From Sulfobacillus thermotolerans (lineage in GTDB: Bacteria; Bacillota; Sulfobacillia; Sulfobacillales; Sulfobacillaceae): 64,000 nucleotides of DNA. The position numbers were made by a program, and so were the translations under genes. Within the stretch, counting starts at the first letter, position 1, and the number at the start of each line of letters is the position of its first letter. Where the stretch lies: the NCBI GenBank assembly GCA_002951815.1, contig CP019454.1:1240001-1304000 (forward strand), given 5' to 3'. Shown here piece after piece: positions 16,603 to 25,306 of the stretch. The notes under the pieces are model-generated. The model was not told the DNA's origin and searched no databases. It worked only from the letters and a program-made list of their open reading frames with translations.

Positions 16603-17625
16603 GTGGCGATCAAGCGGTTAGGGACTTCGACCTATCAGTTTGATAACGTCCATATTATTTCGACGGCTGCCGTAGGAGGGCCAAAAGAAGGTCAAGGACC
16701 CTTAGGGGCTGATTTTGATCGCATATGGCCGTCTGAACTGAATGATTATGACAGCTTCGAAACGGCTGAACGCCACTTATTGTTTGAGTCGCAAACCTTG
16801 GCGGTCGAGAAAGCTAAACAATCCTGGGATAACATCGATTTGGTGATGGGAGGCGACTTGTTAGATCAGTTAGCCACGACCAATTTTGCCGCCAGAGAGC
16901 ATCAACGTCCGCTGATTGGATTGTTTTCGGCCTGTGCAGTGTTTACAGAAGGCCTGGGGTTGGGGGCTATGACGATTGCCGGAGGAGGACCTCATGGGGT
17001 CTTGGTGTCTGCCGCTAGCCATCATATGGCCGCTGAACGTCAGTTTCGGTTTCCTATTGAGCTGGGATATCAACGTACGCCAACTGCGGCTTGGACCGCG
17101 ACAGCAGCTGGAACGTGTTTACTGGGGCGCGTCAATGAAGATCATCCAGAGCGCGTGCGGGTCGAATCCGTGACGTTTGGCCGGGTGGTGGACTGGGGAT
17201 CAAAAGATCCCAATGATATGGGAACGGCTATGGCCCCAGCTGCCTTTGATACGATACGGCGCCATTTAGAAGAAACTGGGCGATCCATTGACGATTATGA
17301 CCGGGTCTATACGGGGGATTTGGGCGTATTTGGCTTGCAGATTTTGTCGCGTCTTGCACAGAAAAATGGCTTGTCATGGGAAGCACACTTGGATGATTGT
17401 GGACGGGCTTTATATGCCATTAAAGAACAAGATGTGCACAACGGCGGTTCAGGCGCGGGATGCTCCGCGAGCGTGTTTTCAGGGTTTATTTATCACCGGA
17501 TGAAAAAGCGTCAATGGCACAAAGTATTGTTGGTCGCCACTGGAGCATTGTTTTCTCCCACGACTTATCAACAAGGAGAGAGCATTCCTTGTATCGCACA
17601 TGCGGTATCGGTCGAGTATCCATAA
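16603..17625 (+). CDS. spoVAD: stage V sporulation protein AD
   Basis: 340 residues, normal for the family. Thiolase-fold protein that binds dipicolinic acid at the spore inner membrane. Recognisable stretches include the N-terminal STAAVGGPKE-like segment, FSACAVFTEGL containing the ancestral thiolase cysteine position, and GGSGAGCSASVFSG near the C-terminus. The GTG start at 16603 directly abuts the spoVAC stop (16600-16602), so the two are translationally coupled. Confidence 0.94.
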   Translation: MAIKRLGTSTYQFDNVHIISTAAVGGPKEGQGPLGADFDRIWPSELNDYDSFETAERHLLFESQTLAVEKAKQSWDNIDLVMGGDLLDQLATTNFAAREHQRPLIGLFSACAVFTEGLGLGAMTIAGGGPHGVLVSAASHHMAAERQFRFPIELGYQRTPTAAWTATAAGTCLLGRVNEDHPERVRVESVTFGRVVDWGSKDPNDMGTAMAPAAFDTIRRHLEETGRSIDDYDRVYTGDLGVFGLQILSRLAQKNGLSWEAHLDDCGRALYAIKEQDVHNGGSGAGCSASVFSGFIYHRMKKRQWHKVLLVATGALFSPTTYQQGESIPCIAHAVSVEYP

Positions 17626-17655
17626 GCCACTGTCATTTCAATAGGAGGGACGGTC

Positions 17656-18006
17656 ATGATGTTTTTCTGGGCTTTTGTGATTGGGGGACTCTTATGCGTT
17701 ATCGCGCAATTGACTCTCGATCTCTTTCCGTTGACGCCAGCTCACGTGTTGGTACTGTTTGTGGTCATCGGCGCGGTTTTAGGGGGCGTGGGTTTGTACG
17801 GGAAATTAGTGTCCTTTGCGGGTGCGGGGGCGACCGTCCCATTAACCGGATTTGGCTATACCCTAGTCACCGGTGTTGGTGAAGCTGTGAAGACCAAAGG
17901 GGTTTTGGGGTTGTTAACCGGAGGACTCACCGCGGCCGCCGGGGGAATTAAAGCTGCGGTGTTGTTTGGGTTGGCTGCCTCATTAGTTTTTAAACCGAAG
18001 GTATAA
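17656..18006 (+). CDS. spoVAEb: stage V sporulation protein AE (SpoVAEb)
   Basis: 116-residue membrane protein with three or four hydrophobic helices and the conserved GAGATVPLTGFGYTL motif shared by SpoVAE and SpoVAC. ATG 17656 follows AGGAGGG. It is a core part of the SpoVA dipicolinate channel, in the expected place after spoVAD. Confidence 0.92.
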   Translation: MMFFWAFVIGGLLCVIAQLTLDLFPLTPAHVLVLFVVIGAVLGGVGLYGKLVSFAGAGATVPLTGFGYTLVTGVGEAVKTKGVLGLLTGGLTAAAGGIKAAVLFGLAASLVFKPKV

Positions 18007-18036
18007 CGATTAATGGTTGGACAAGGGGGAACGACG

Positions 18037-18612
18037 ATGCCTAAAAAGACACCGATAATTATTGTGACGGATGGAGACCAAACAGCCTACCACGCGATTG
18101 AGGAAGCCAGCGCCGCATTGCATTTGCATCCACTCAAGGCTTCTCGCGGCAATCCGACACCACTCACCGGACAAGAACTCCTTGAGGCAATTGCTAAGGC
18201 GCCCCAAGAGCCTGTGGTGGTTATGGTGGACGACCGTGGAGAGGCAGGAACAGGACGAGGTGAAGAAGATCTTGAGGTTTTGATGAATTCGGATGAGGTT
18301 GAGGTTCTAGGGGTTGTGGCGGTTGCTGCGAATACGCATCCGGTGGATGGTGTGACCATCGACTCTTCCGTGACCAAAACCGGGAAAGTGGTTAAAGGAC
18401 AGGCAGTCGATAAAGGGGGGAATGCCGTCAAAACCAATGTCCTTCATGGTGATACGGTAGACGTTTTGGCTGATGATGTGGGTGATGTACCAATTATTGG
18501 GCTTGGGGACCCGGGCAAAATGGGGGGGCATGATGCGATCGGTCATGGTGTACCGGCTACCCGCCGTGCACTCGAAGAAGTGTTACAAAGGAGTGGGTAT
18601 CATGCCCGTTGA
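18037..18612 (+). CDS. spoVAEa: stage V sporulation protein AE, soluble form (SpoVAEa)
   Basis: About 191 residues, soluble. It matches the SpoVAEa family, with an N-terminal IIIVTDGDQTAY beta-strand motif, MVDDRGEAG, and the C-terminal IIGLGDPGKMGGHD. Its biochemical role in spores is not established. ATG 18037 is preferred over the in-frame ATG 18013 because AAGGGGGA sits six bases upstream. The 3' end overlaps spoVAF by 11 bases. Confidence 0.88.
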   Translation: MPKKTPIIIVTDGDQTAYHAIEEASAALHLHPLKASRGNPTPLTGQELLEAIAKAPQEPVVVMVDDRGEAGTGRGEEDLEVLMNSDEVEVLGVVAVAANTHPVDGVTIDSSVTKTGKVVKGQAVDKGGNAVKTNVLHGDTVDVLADDVGDVPIIGLGDPGKMGGHDAIGHGVPATRRALEEVLQRSGYHAR

Positions 18613-20125
18613 GCACGTCCATAAAAGCCAAGGTACGGTGAAGCCGGAAGAGGTTTCTGAAGATCTCAAACATAACGTGCAGTGGTTGAAGGACTATTTA
18701 GGATATAAAGAAACCTTTGATCTCATTGTTCGGGAATTTAAAATTGGGGCCCGTAATGTTGCCTTAATCTATCTGGATTCATTTGTTAGTCAGACGAACT
18801 TAACGTTGATTATGCAGGAACTGTTCAAAACCCCGGATGATCAACTTACGCATCCACGGTTACAGCGCTTGTTGAATCGAAAAATCCCTTTCATTGAAAT
18901 CACGCCCGAAACGCAATTGGACAAAACGGCTGATCAGATTTTGGCCGGGCCAGCGGCACTGCTGGTCGATGGCATTAGCCACGCCATTGTGCTTGACGTC
19001 CGAAAATATCCTGACCGGACGCCTTCGGAGCCGTCGATGGAACGTGTGCTCCGAGGACCCAAAGATGGATTTGTCGAAACGCTAGTCTTTAACACCATCA
19101 TGATTCGCCGACGTCTTCGCGATCCGAACTTGCGGATCGAGATTCATGAAGTCGGACGCCGTTCCCAAGCGGATGTGGCCATTATGTTCATCAAAGATAT
19201 CGCCAATGATTTTTTTGTGAAGCAGATTCGGGATCGGATTAAGCATGTTGATGTGGATGCGCTGACCATGTCGGAAAAAGCTTTACAGGAATGGATTATC
19301 CGCAAGCCATGGTGGAATCCTTTTCCAAATAGTCGTTTTACCGAACGTCCTGACGTTGCGGCAGAGCACCTTACTGAAGGCCATGTTCTCGTCATGATTG
19401 ACACGTCACCCAATGCAATGATTTTACCGGTGACATTCTTCTCGTTTTTGCAGTCCGTCGAAGAATATCACGAAGACGTTATGATTGGCACCTATCTAAA
19501 ATGGGTACGGTTTTTAGGGGTCGCGTTATCATGGTTTGGCCCACCTTTATGGTATGCGTTGCTTGCTTCGCATACGGTATTACCGGACGGTTGGCAGGTT
19601 CTTATTCATCCCGCGGTAACCGAGGTGCCCGTATTCTGGCAGCTCGTCGGGGCAGAAATTGGGGTGGATTTGTTACGGTTAGCCCTGACATTTAGTCCCG
19701 ATCCCCTTACTCAGTCCATGGGCTTTTTTGGAGCCATTTTATTGGGCGATGTTGCAGTGAAAGCCAAAATGATAGACGCGCAAGTCATTGTCTATGTTGC
19801 ATTAGCCGCCGTTGGAACCTTTAGTGCCCCGGATTTGGATTTTGGCATGGCCATTCGTCTCTTGCGCATGTTTTTATTAGTGACCACGGGCCTTGGGGTT
19901 TTAATTGGGTTTCCATGGATAGGGTTTGGCATAGGAATTGTCGTGCCGTTAATTCTTTTGGCCTCAACAGATTCCTTTGGAATGCGCTATTCGTGGCCCG
20001 TTTTCCCGTGGAATGGCAGGGCGTTGGGAGCGGAATTTGTGCGCAAACCCCTCAATCGTAAAGTGATGCGTCCGTCGTTGACGTTGCCGCATGATCCGAC
20101 CCATCGTCGACCAAAGCCCCGTTAA
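18602..20125 (+). CDS. spoVAF: stage V sporulation protein AF (GerA-family)
   Basis: 507 residues related to the A subunit of germinant receptors. The N-terminal soluble part (about 1-280) contains GPAALLVDG and RGPKDGFVET, and the C-terminal part has about five membrane helices. ATG 18602 lies after AAGGAG and overlaps the end of spoVAEa by 11 bases, so it is coupled. Last gene of the spoVA operon, followed by a strong terminator. It probably assists germination in the spore inner membrane. Confidence 0.92.
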   Translation: MPVEHVHKSQGTVKPEEVSEDLKHNVQWLKDYLGYKETFDLIVREFKIGARNVALIYLDSFVSQTNLTLIMQELFKTPDDQLTHPRLQRLLNRKIPFIEITPETQLDKTADQILAGPAALLVDGISHAIVLDVRKYPDRTPSEPSMERVLRGPKDGFVETLVFNTIMIRRRLRDPNLRIEIHEVGRRSQADVAIMFIKDIANDFFVKQIRDRIKHVDVDALTMSEKALQEWIIRKPWWNPFPNSRFTERPDVAAEHLTEGHVLVMIDTSPNAMILPVTFFSFLQSVEEYHEDVMIGTYLKWVRFLGVALSWFGPPLWYALLASHTVLPDGWQVLIHPAVTEVPVFWQLVGAEIGVDLLRLALTFSPDPLTQSMGFFGAILLGDVAVKAKMIDAQVIVYVALAAVGTFSAPDLDFGMAIRLLRMFLLVTTGLGVLIGFPWIGFGIGIVVPLILLASTDSFGMRYSWPVFPWNGRALGAEFVRKPLNRKVMRPSLTLPHDPTHRRPKPR

Positions 20126-20132
20126 AGCCTAG

Positions 20133-20161
20133 GAAGTCGGCCCTTTTGGCCGACTTCTTTT
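20133..20161 (+). terminator. intrinsic terminator of the spoVA operon
   Basis: GAAGTCGGCC (20133-20142) and GGCCGACTTC (20148-20157) form a perfect ten-base-pair stem with CTTTT loop, followed by TTTT. The group II intron remnant begins two bases after it. Confidence 0.9.
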
Positions 20162-20163
20162 GA

Positions 20164-20958
20164 GTGCGCCCGGCATGGGCGGTTTCTCTACGGGGAAAGT
20201 CCGGAACGGGGTTGGTGACACACCACCGTTAGCCAACAGCAAGGGTATCCGCCGTGAGGCGGAATCTGGAGGAAGCTCGCGGCAAAATCTCGACCCTGAG
20301 GAACACGAATTGCATATAAGGCCTGCCGCAAAGTCCTGTGGCAAGCCCAAGCTCACATCCGGGACGGTTACATGGGCGGTCGACATCGAGCTCAAGGCCG
20401 TCTTTGGCCACGCGAACCATGACATGCTCATGGCGCGTGTGGCACGCGAGTCGCCGACGTCTTATGCGGCGCTTCCTCGAAGCCAGAGTGTGAATCCACG
20501 GAGTCGTCGTACGGAACGTGGAAGGCACCCAACAGGGGGGCCATTGACTCCGCTGCTGGCCCATATCCTCTTGGATGACTTCGACCGAGAACTCACGAAA
20601 CGGGGGCATCGCTTCGTTCGCTACGCGACGGTTCTAACGTCTATGTGATGAAGTCCGTTGTGAACGCATTGATGGCTGGCCTCTGTTTGTGGACGCAATG
20701 GAAACGGGTACGCACACGCTACCGGGAGCTTCGGATATGGAATGTGCCCGAGCAATGGGTGCACGTCATGGCGAGGACCGTGGGCAATACTCGAAACCTC
20801 AATAACGCGCTCGACACGGCATATTTCACACAGGCCTGGCTTAAGAGCGTTACGGAGCAATATCGATATCTGCGTCAATCTTCATAACCCGCTGTATGCG
20901 GACGTGCTTGTACGGTGGTGTGAGAGGTCGGGGGAGAGACGCCCCCTCCTACTCGATC
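20164..20958 (+). mobile_element. decayed group IIC intron inserted behind a terminator
   Basis: The 5' end GTGCGCCCGGCATGGG and internal stretches such as GCAAGGGT...CCG, GGAATCTG.AGGAAGC and CCTGAGGAACACGAA are those of a bacterial class C group II intron domain I. The 3' part shows a domain V-like hairpin (about 20888-20919, from CGCTGTATGCGG to GTACGGTGG) and a domain VI stem in which A20951 is bulged between CCT and CTCGAT, seven or eight bases before the end, matching a branch point. The element is only about 0.8 kb instead of about 1.8-2 kb, because most of the reverse-transcriptase ORF is deleted. Insertion directly after an intrinsic terminator is the known preference of this class. 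Exact 3' boundary uncertain by a base or two. Confidence 0.85.
20373..20887 (+). pseudogene. remnant of group II intron reverse transcriptase/maturase
   Basis: Fragments in two frames. The first (20373-20648) contains WAVDIELKAVF (RT domain A, degenerate), GGPLTPLLAHILLDDFDREL (domain B region) and RFVRYA, where the catalytic YADD is broken by a four-base deletion at about 20630. The downstream frame then reads SNVYVM and, after a further internal deletion of RT blocks 6-7, the maturase/X domain QWKRVRTRYRELR to TEQYRYLRQSS, ending at 20887. The N-terminal RT blocks are missing as well. It cannot encode an active enzyme. Confidence 0.85.
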
Positions 20959-21013
20959 TGGGGTCAAAGCAATGCTCGCTCCTAATGACAAGGGTCCGGA
21001 CGGCTCTAAATTG

Positions 21014-21042
21014 TTGACCACGAAGGGCTTGAATGTTAGGCT
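21014..21042 (+). promoter_or_regulatory. candidate promoter of lysA
   Basis: TTGACC (21014-21019) and TAGGCT (21037-21042) with a 17-base spacer lie 35 bases upstream of the lysA start and downstream of the intron remnant. The -10 match is weak. Confidence 0.3.
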
Positions 21043-21076
21043 AACAACAAATATGCCGTCCGCGAGGAGGATTGGA

Positions 21077-22396
21077 TTGTTTCCTGATACCTATACCATC
21101 GATGACCGTTATCACATTTCTATTGGAGGACTGCCAATTAGGCAGTTAGCACAAGAGTTTGGCACGCCCCTTTATGTACTCGACTATGAGACCTTACGAC
21201 ACCGTATACGCAGCTTCCAACAAGCCCTCCAGGATATGAATCCTCCGGGACAAGCTTTTTATGCAGGAAAGGCTTTCCTGACCAAAGCGATGGCAGGTTT
21301 CTTGGAGCAGCAGCATATGGGCTTGGATGTCGTATCGGGTGGTGAGCTTTATACGGCGTTAGAAGGGGGGATGAACCCCTCCCGCATCATCTTTCACGGC
21401 AATGTGAAGACCGATGAGGAAATTCGTTTTGGCCTATTACGGGGCGTGGGGTACTTTGTTGTCGATTCCTTGGCGGAGCTGGAAGCAATAAGCCGGATTG
21501 CTAAAGAAGTGGACAAGCCTGCACCGATTTTATTACGGCTGACCCCTGGAATCGAGGCCCATACCCATGCCTTCATTCAAACAGGGCAATTTGATTCGAA
21601 ATTTGGCTTTGCCATGCAAGACGGTATTCATGAAGTGGCTTTACAGCGAGCTTTGACGCTCCCTTATCTCGAGCTCAAAGGGTTTCATGCCCATATTGGT
21701 TCCCAAATCTTTGATGAAGACCCTTTTGTGCATAATGCACAAAGACTGATGGAATTTATGCACGACGCGTTGGAGCGTTATCATTATTGGCCAGAAGTCG
21801 TCGATATTGGCGGAGGTTTTGGTGTGCAATATGGCCCAGATGATGATCCGCCCCAAGTGTCACGAATTTTGGCGCGGGTGAATGATGCCATGCAGCGGAT
21901 GACACCTCACGGTTATGCGGTGCCCACAGTATTTATTGAGCCGGGCCGCGCCATTGTTGCGGAGGCTGGGGTGACCATTTACCAAGTGGGGGCGACCAAA
22001 ACGGTTCCTGGTGGGAAACGTTATGCGGCCGTGGATGGAGGAATGGGGGACAATATCCGTCCCGCCTTGTATCAAGCGTCCTATACGGCCCAAGTTGACG
22101 GAAAAAATCCTGAGGACCGGGCGTTATACACCATTGCCGGGCGCTATTGCGAGAGCGGAGACATTCTTGTCAAAGATATTCCGCTGCCACCTATAGAACC
22201 AGGGGATTACGTGGTGGTTTTTGGAACCGGTGCCTATAATTTTGCGATGGCGTCAAATTATAACCGGGTGCCACGCCCCGCTGTCGTCTTAGTCTATAAC
22301 GGTCAGGCTTCCTTATGGGTCAAACGGGAAAGCTACGAAGACATGGCGCACAACGATTTACCATGGCAGGATCCTGAAGAAGGTCTGTGGCGCTAA
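21077..22396 (+). CDS. lysA: diaminopimelate decarboxylase
   Basis: Decarboxylates meso-diaminopimelate to lysine with pyridoxal phosphate. About 439 residues. The PLP lysine is in FYAGKAFLT, the glycine-rich phosphate-binding loop is IGGGFGVQYG, and the second-subunit active-site motif is CESGD. TTG 21077 is chosen, six bases after GAGGAGG (21064-21070); ATG 21053 in the same frame is the alternative. Synteny spoVAF-lysA is the same as in Bacillus. Confidence 0.94.
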   Translation: MFPDTYTIDDRYHISIGGLPIRQLAQEFGTPLYVLDYETLRHRIRSFQQALQDMNPPGQAFYAGKAFLTKAMAGFLEQQHMGLDVVSGGELYTALEGGMNPSRIIFHGNVKTDEEIRFGLLRGVGYFVVDSLAELEAISRIAKEVDKPAPILLRLTPGIEAHTHAFIQTGQFDSKFGFAMQDGIHEVALQRALTLPYLELKGFHAHIGSQIFDEDPFVHNAQRLMEFMHDALERYHYWPEVVDIGGGFGVQYGPDDDPPQVSRILARVNDAMQRMTPHGYAVPTVFIEPGRAIVAEAGVTIYQVGATKTVPGGKRYAAVDGGMGDNIRPALYQASYTAQVDGKNPEDRALYTIAGRYCESGDILVKDIPLPPIEPGDYVVVFGTGAYNFAMASNYNRVPRPAVVLVYNGQASLWVKRESYEDMAHNDLPWQDPEEGLWR

Positions 22397-22455
22397 AAGC
22401 CATGTGCAAGGTCCATGCCAGTAGGAGAACGTGATATTAGAAAAGGGGACCGTAG

Positions 22456-23466
22456 GTGAGGGGAATGACAACGACAAGAGACACCGTGTTATCGGGCATG
22501 CAGCCGTCGGGGGCATTGCACATTGGAAACTGGTTAGGCGCCTTAGAGAATTGGGTAGCGATGCAAGACGTCTATGAGTCCTATTTTATGGTGGCTGATT
22601 ACCATTCTTTAACGACCGGCTACCACGATACCAGCGCTTTGCCGGGTTTGGTCTTCCAAATGGTGGTCGATTGGCTGGCGGCGGGATTGGATCCCCATCG
22701 GTCGATTATCTTTCGGCAGTCGGATGTGCCGCAGCACGCGGAACTCCATCTGCTCTTAAGCATGATCACGCCGTTAGGATGGTTAGAGCGCGTGCCTAGC
22801 TATAAAGAGAAACTGAAAGAATTAGCCCAACGAGACATCCATACCTATGGCTTTCTTGGCTATCCCGTGCTAATGTCGTCGGATATTTTGCTTTACCGTG
22901 CGCGTAAGGTTCCTGTGGGACAAGATCAGGTACCCCATGTGGAATTAACGCGGGAAATTGTTCGACGCTTTAATGGGCTCTATGGAGAAGTGCTGCCTGA
23001 GCCGGAGGCGATCTTGACTGAGGCTAAAGTCTTACCCGGTCTGGATGGCAAGAAGATGAGTAAGAGTTATGGAAACACCTTAGCCTTGGGTGAAAGTGCT
23101 AATGATGTCTCCCAAAAAATCCGGGTGATGATGACAGATCCGGCTCGGATTCGAAAATCGGACCCTGGCCATCCCGATGTGTGTCCCGTATTCAGTTTGC
23201 ATAAGGTCTTTACCGCACCAGAGCGTGTTAGTGAAATAGATGTTGCTTGCCGTTCCGCGCAGATTGGCTGTGTTGATTGCAAGGCGATACTAGCCGGGGA
23301 AATCAATGCACGTCTTGATCCTATCCGTGAGGAACGTGTGCGGTGGGAACATCAACCGGAGCAGGTGCAGGAAATTCTTCATCAAGGGGCCATCAAGGCC
23401 AGAGAAGCGGCGCAAGAGACGTTGTCCTTGGTTAAAGACGCAATGCATCTGACCACCCTCGAGTGA
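22456..23466 (+). CDS. trpS: tryptophanyl-tRNA synthetase
   Basis: Class Ic aminoacyl-tRNA synthetase of about 336 residues. The HIGH motif appears as ALHIGNW after SGMQPSG, and KMSKS as GKKMSKSYGN. GTG 22456 follows AAAAGGGG at a good spacing; ATG 22465 is the alternative. The stop overlaps the GTG of scpA (GTGA). No T-box or trp leader is visible in the short upstream gap. Confidence 0.95.
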   Translation: MRGMTTTRDTVLSGMQPSGALHIGNWLGALENWVAMQDVYESYFMVADYHSLTTGYHDTSALPGLVFQMVVDWLAAGLDPHRSIIFRQSDVPQHAELHLLLSMITPLGWLERVPSYKEKLKELAQRDIHTYGFLGYPVLMSSDILLYRARKVPVGQDQVPHVELTREIVRRFNGLYGEVLPEPEAILTEAKVLPGLDGKKMSKSYGNTLALGESANDVSQKIRVMMTDPARIRKSDPGHPDVCPVFSLHKVFTAPERVSEIDVACRSAQIGCVDCKAILAGEINARLDPIREERVRWEHQPEQVQEILHQGAIKAREAAQETLSLVKDAMHLTTLE

Positions 23467-24161
23467 TACCGGAAGATGTCTTGCCAAAGACGCATTGGCA
23501 GGGAGATATCCATGCGTTGGCGGTGAAAGTTCGGCGGATGCCTATGTTAGCGCGGGAACTGCACCTTGTACACTTGGTGCAAGCGATATCGGAACGATGG
23601 CGCGAGGCCGCTGATTTGTACACGGTCAGTGATGAAGCGCCGGTCACGGCCTGGATCATTCGCCGAAAATCGGATTTGGTCTTGCCTCAAGATGAACCGG
23701 AAGACGATGAGATAGAGAGCGTTGTGGACGATCCGGCTGACATGCTGTGGCTAAGCGAGGGTGTGAGCCAGTTGCAAGAGGCATTGCGTCTTGCTCAGCG
23801 TTATCATGAGCGGTTAGTGTCTGAGGATGCGATGGACGTGTATCATCCTGTCAAAGGTGCCAGCGTCGCCAAGCTAATAGCTTCATGGCCTCATCTTCGA
23901 ACACGTAAGACCGTGCCGGCCTTGCATCATGTCGCGGCTGAAGAAGACCCGTTGGAGCGCCGTATTCACCGTGTCTGGGAAAAAGTGCATCAGGCCGTAG
24001 ATGGCGTTTCATTTGGTGAGGTGGTCCAATCGCACACACCTCATGAAGTGGTTGGAACTTTTTTAGCAGTGGTGCACTTATGGCATCAAAACCGCCTGAC
24101 GGTAATCCAAGAAATGCCCTTTGAGGAAATGTGGTTGTGCGAAGTGAAAGAGGGAACATGA
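23463..24161 (+). CDS. scpA: segregation and condensation protein A (divergent)
   Basis: Kleisin-like partner of SMC and ScpB. 232 residues, divergent in sequence but with the usual pattern: an N-terminal part with LHLVHLVQAISER, an acidic centre (EPEDDEIESVVDDP), and a C-terminal winged-helix segment (VVGTFLAVVHLWHQNRLTVIQEMPFEEMWL) that resembles the FLALLEL..... motif of ScpA. The call depends strongly on the adjacent scpB, which it overlaps by four bases. GTG 23463 overlaps the trpS stop. Confidence 0.85.
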   Translation: MIPEDVLPKTHWQGDIHALAVKVRRMPMLARELHLVHLVQAISERWREAADLYTVSDEAPVTAWIIRRKSDLVLPQDEPEDDEIESVVDDPADMLWLSEGVSQLQEALRLAQRYHERLVSEDAMDVYHPVKGASVAKLIASWPHLRTRKTVPALHHVAAEEDPLERRIHRVWEKVHQAVDGVSFGEVVQSHTPHEVVGTFLAVVHLWHQNRLTVIQEMPFEEMWLCEVKEGT

Positions 24162-24676
24162 GTATGGATCTTGTGCGCGTATTGGAAGCTCTGCTGTTTT
24201 TGCAGCCAGAACCCGTGTCTGTCGAGCAAATTGGGTTATGGCTTGCTGTCTCAGATGACGAGGTCCCAAAGCTTGTCACGAGTTTAGCCAATAAGTTGGC
24301 GTCCACGGGATCGAGCTTGACTGTTCAGACGGTGGCAGGCCGTTACCGCTTAGCCACAGCCCCCGATTTAGATGAATTTTTGCGCACCCGCCTGCGCTTG
24401 GCGGCGCCCGAACCCTTATCCGCGGCAGCGTGGGAGGTATTGGCTGTCATTGCTTACCGGCAGCCCATTACCCGATTGGAAATCGAAGCGGTGCGTCAAG
24501 TCAATTCCGAACGGGCACTGGAGACATTAATGGCGCGGGAGTTGGTCGAACAAGTTGGGCGTAAAGACGCGCCCGGCCGCCCCATTTTATACGGCACCAC
24601 CGCGCAATTTCTTAAAGAATTCGGTATCAACACGATAGACGACCTACCGGCTTTGCCGATTATGGCAAATTCTTAA
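24158..24676 (+). CDS. scpB: segregation and condensation protein B
   Basis: 172-residue winged-helix partner of ScpA in the SMC condensin complex. Clear family motifs: EALLFLQPEPVSVEQI, RYRLATAPDLDEFL, LSAAAWEVLAVIAYRQPITRLEIEAVRQV and LYGTTAQFLKEFGI. ATG 24158 overlaps the scpA stop as ATGA and follows AAGAGGGA. An intrinsic terminator follows 27 bases after the stop. Confidence 0.95.
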   Translation: MSMDLVRVLEALLFLQPEPVSVEQIGLWLAVSDDEVPKLVTSLANKLASTGSSLTVQTVAGRYRLATAPDLDEFLRTRLRLAAPEPLSAAAWEVLAVIAYRQPITRLEIEAVRQVNSERALETLMARELVEQVGRKDAPGRPILYGTTAQFLKEFGINTIDDLPALPIMANS

Positions 24677-24702
24677 AGCTTGGTATATTTTGGACATAAA
24701 TG

Positions 24703-24729
24703 CCCCACTCTAGAAGAGGGGGTTTTTTT
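24703..24729 (+). terminator. terminator whose 3' arm is the ytfI ribosome-binding site
   Basis: CCCC-A-CTCT (24703-24711) pairs with AGAGGGGG (24715-24722) with a bulged A and is followed by seven Ts. GAGGGGG in the 3' arm is also the only Shine-Dalgarno for ATG 24730, and the T tract is the spacer. Confidence 0.7.
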
Positions 24730-25296
24730 ATGTGGGGCGTCGTAGTGGGCGGACTCTTGGTAGCCGTCTTGGTTCTCGTAGGATTTGCCAATATTACCAC
24801 CACCATTGAAGTGACCGGGCGTGGGCGCTCGTGGGCGATGGCCTATACGGGCCAATTTCTGGCGTGGCGCAGCCGGTACGCCTGGACGGTGCCTATGACC
24901 CCTGCCCAGCATGTAAAGCCGATGACGGGATTTGACCCCAAAAAAGTCCATCGGGGTGTGAAATTCCTAAAAGTCTATTCGCGTTTCGTGCGCAAGCTAT
25001 GGGACAGCACAACCGTAGAAAAGTTTTCCTGTGTGGTACATCTAGGTGTCAATGAGGCCTCGAGCACTGCGTTGCTCGTAGGGTTTTTGAATAATGTGAT
25101 AGGGCCTTGGGTAAGCTTGCGCATAGCACCGCAATGTGAGAGCTGGCCGGAATATGGAGTCTATCCCTTATGGGACCAGATGGGCCTTACGGCACATATT
25201 CGTGCTACGGTTCGGTTTCGACCCGTTGACATGACCAAGGCGCTGATCGGGACGATCAGCGACTCTCTGGGGTTTTATAAGCAGCGTCAACAATAA
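24730..25296 (+). CDS. DUF2953 membrane-anchored sporulation-linked protein (YtfI-like)
   Basis: About 188 residues: one N-terminal membrane helix (WGVVVGGLLVAVLVLVGFA) and a soluble remainder. It corresponds to the DUF2953 family and, as in Bacillus, lies directly upstream of a YtfJ/GerW gene. ATG 24730 is preferred over ATG 24700, which lies inside the terminator hairpin. Function unknown, but the pair with gerW implies a role in spore formation or germination. Confidence 0.78.
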   Translation: MWGVVVGGLLVAVLVLVGFANITTTIEVTGRGRSWAMAYTGQFLAWRSRYAWTVPMTPAQHVKPMTGFDPKKVHRGVKFLKVYSRFVRKLWDSTTVEKFSCVVHLGVNEASSTALLVGFLNNVIGPWVSLRIAPQCESWPEYGVYPLWDQMGLTAHIRATVRFRPVDMTKALIGTISDSLGFYKQRQQ

Positions 25297-25306
25297 AGGG
25301 AGTGAG

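Noticed and set aside
17460-17882. 140-residue frame spanning the spoVAD/spoVAEb junction
   Set aside because: Overlaps two well-supported spoVA genes and has no family features.
20160-20648. Open frame of 162 residues over the intron 5' half, as a separate protein
   Set aside because: The first two thirds translate conserved group II intron RNA sequence; only the last part is RT-derived, so it is a shadow plus a pseudogene fragment.
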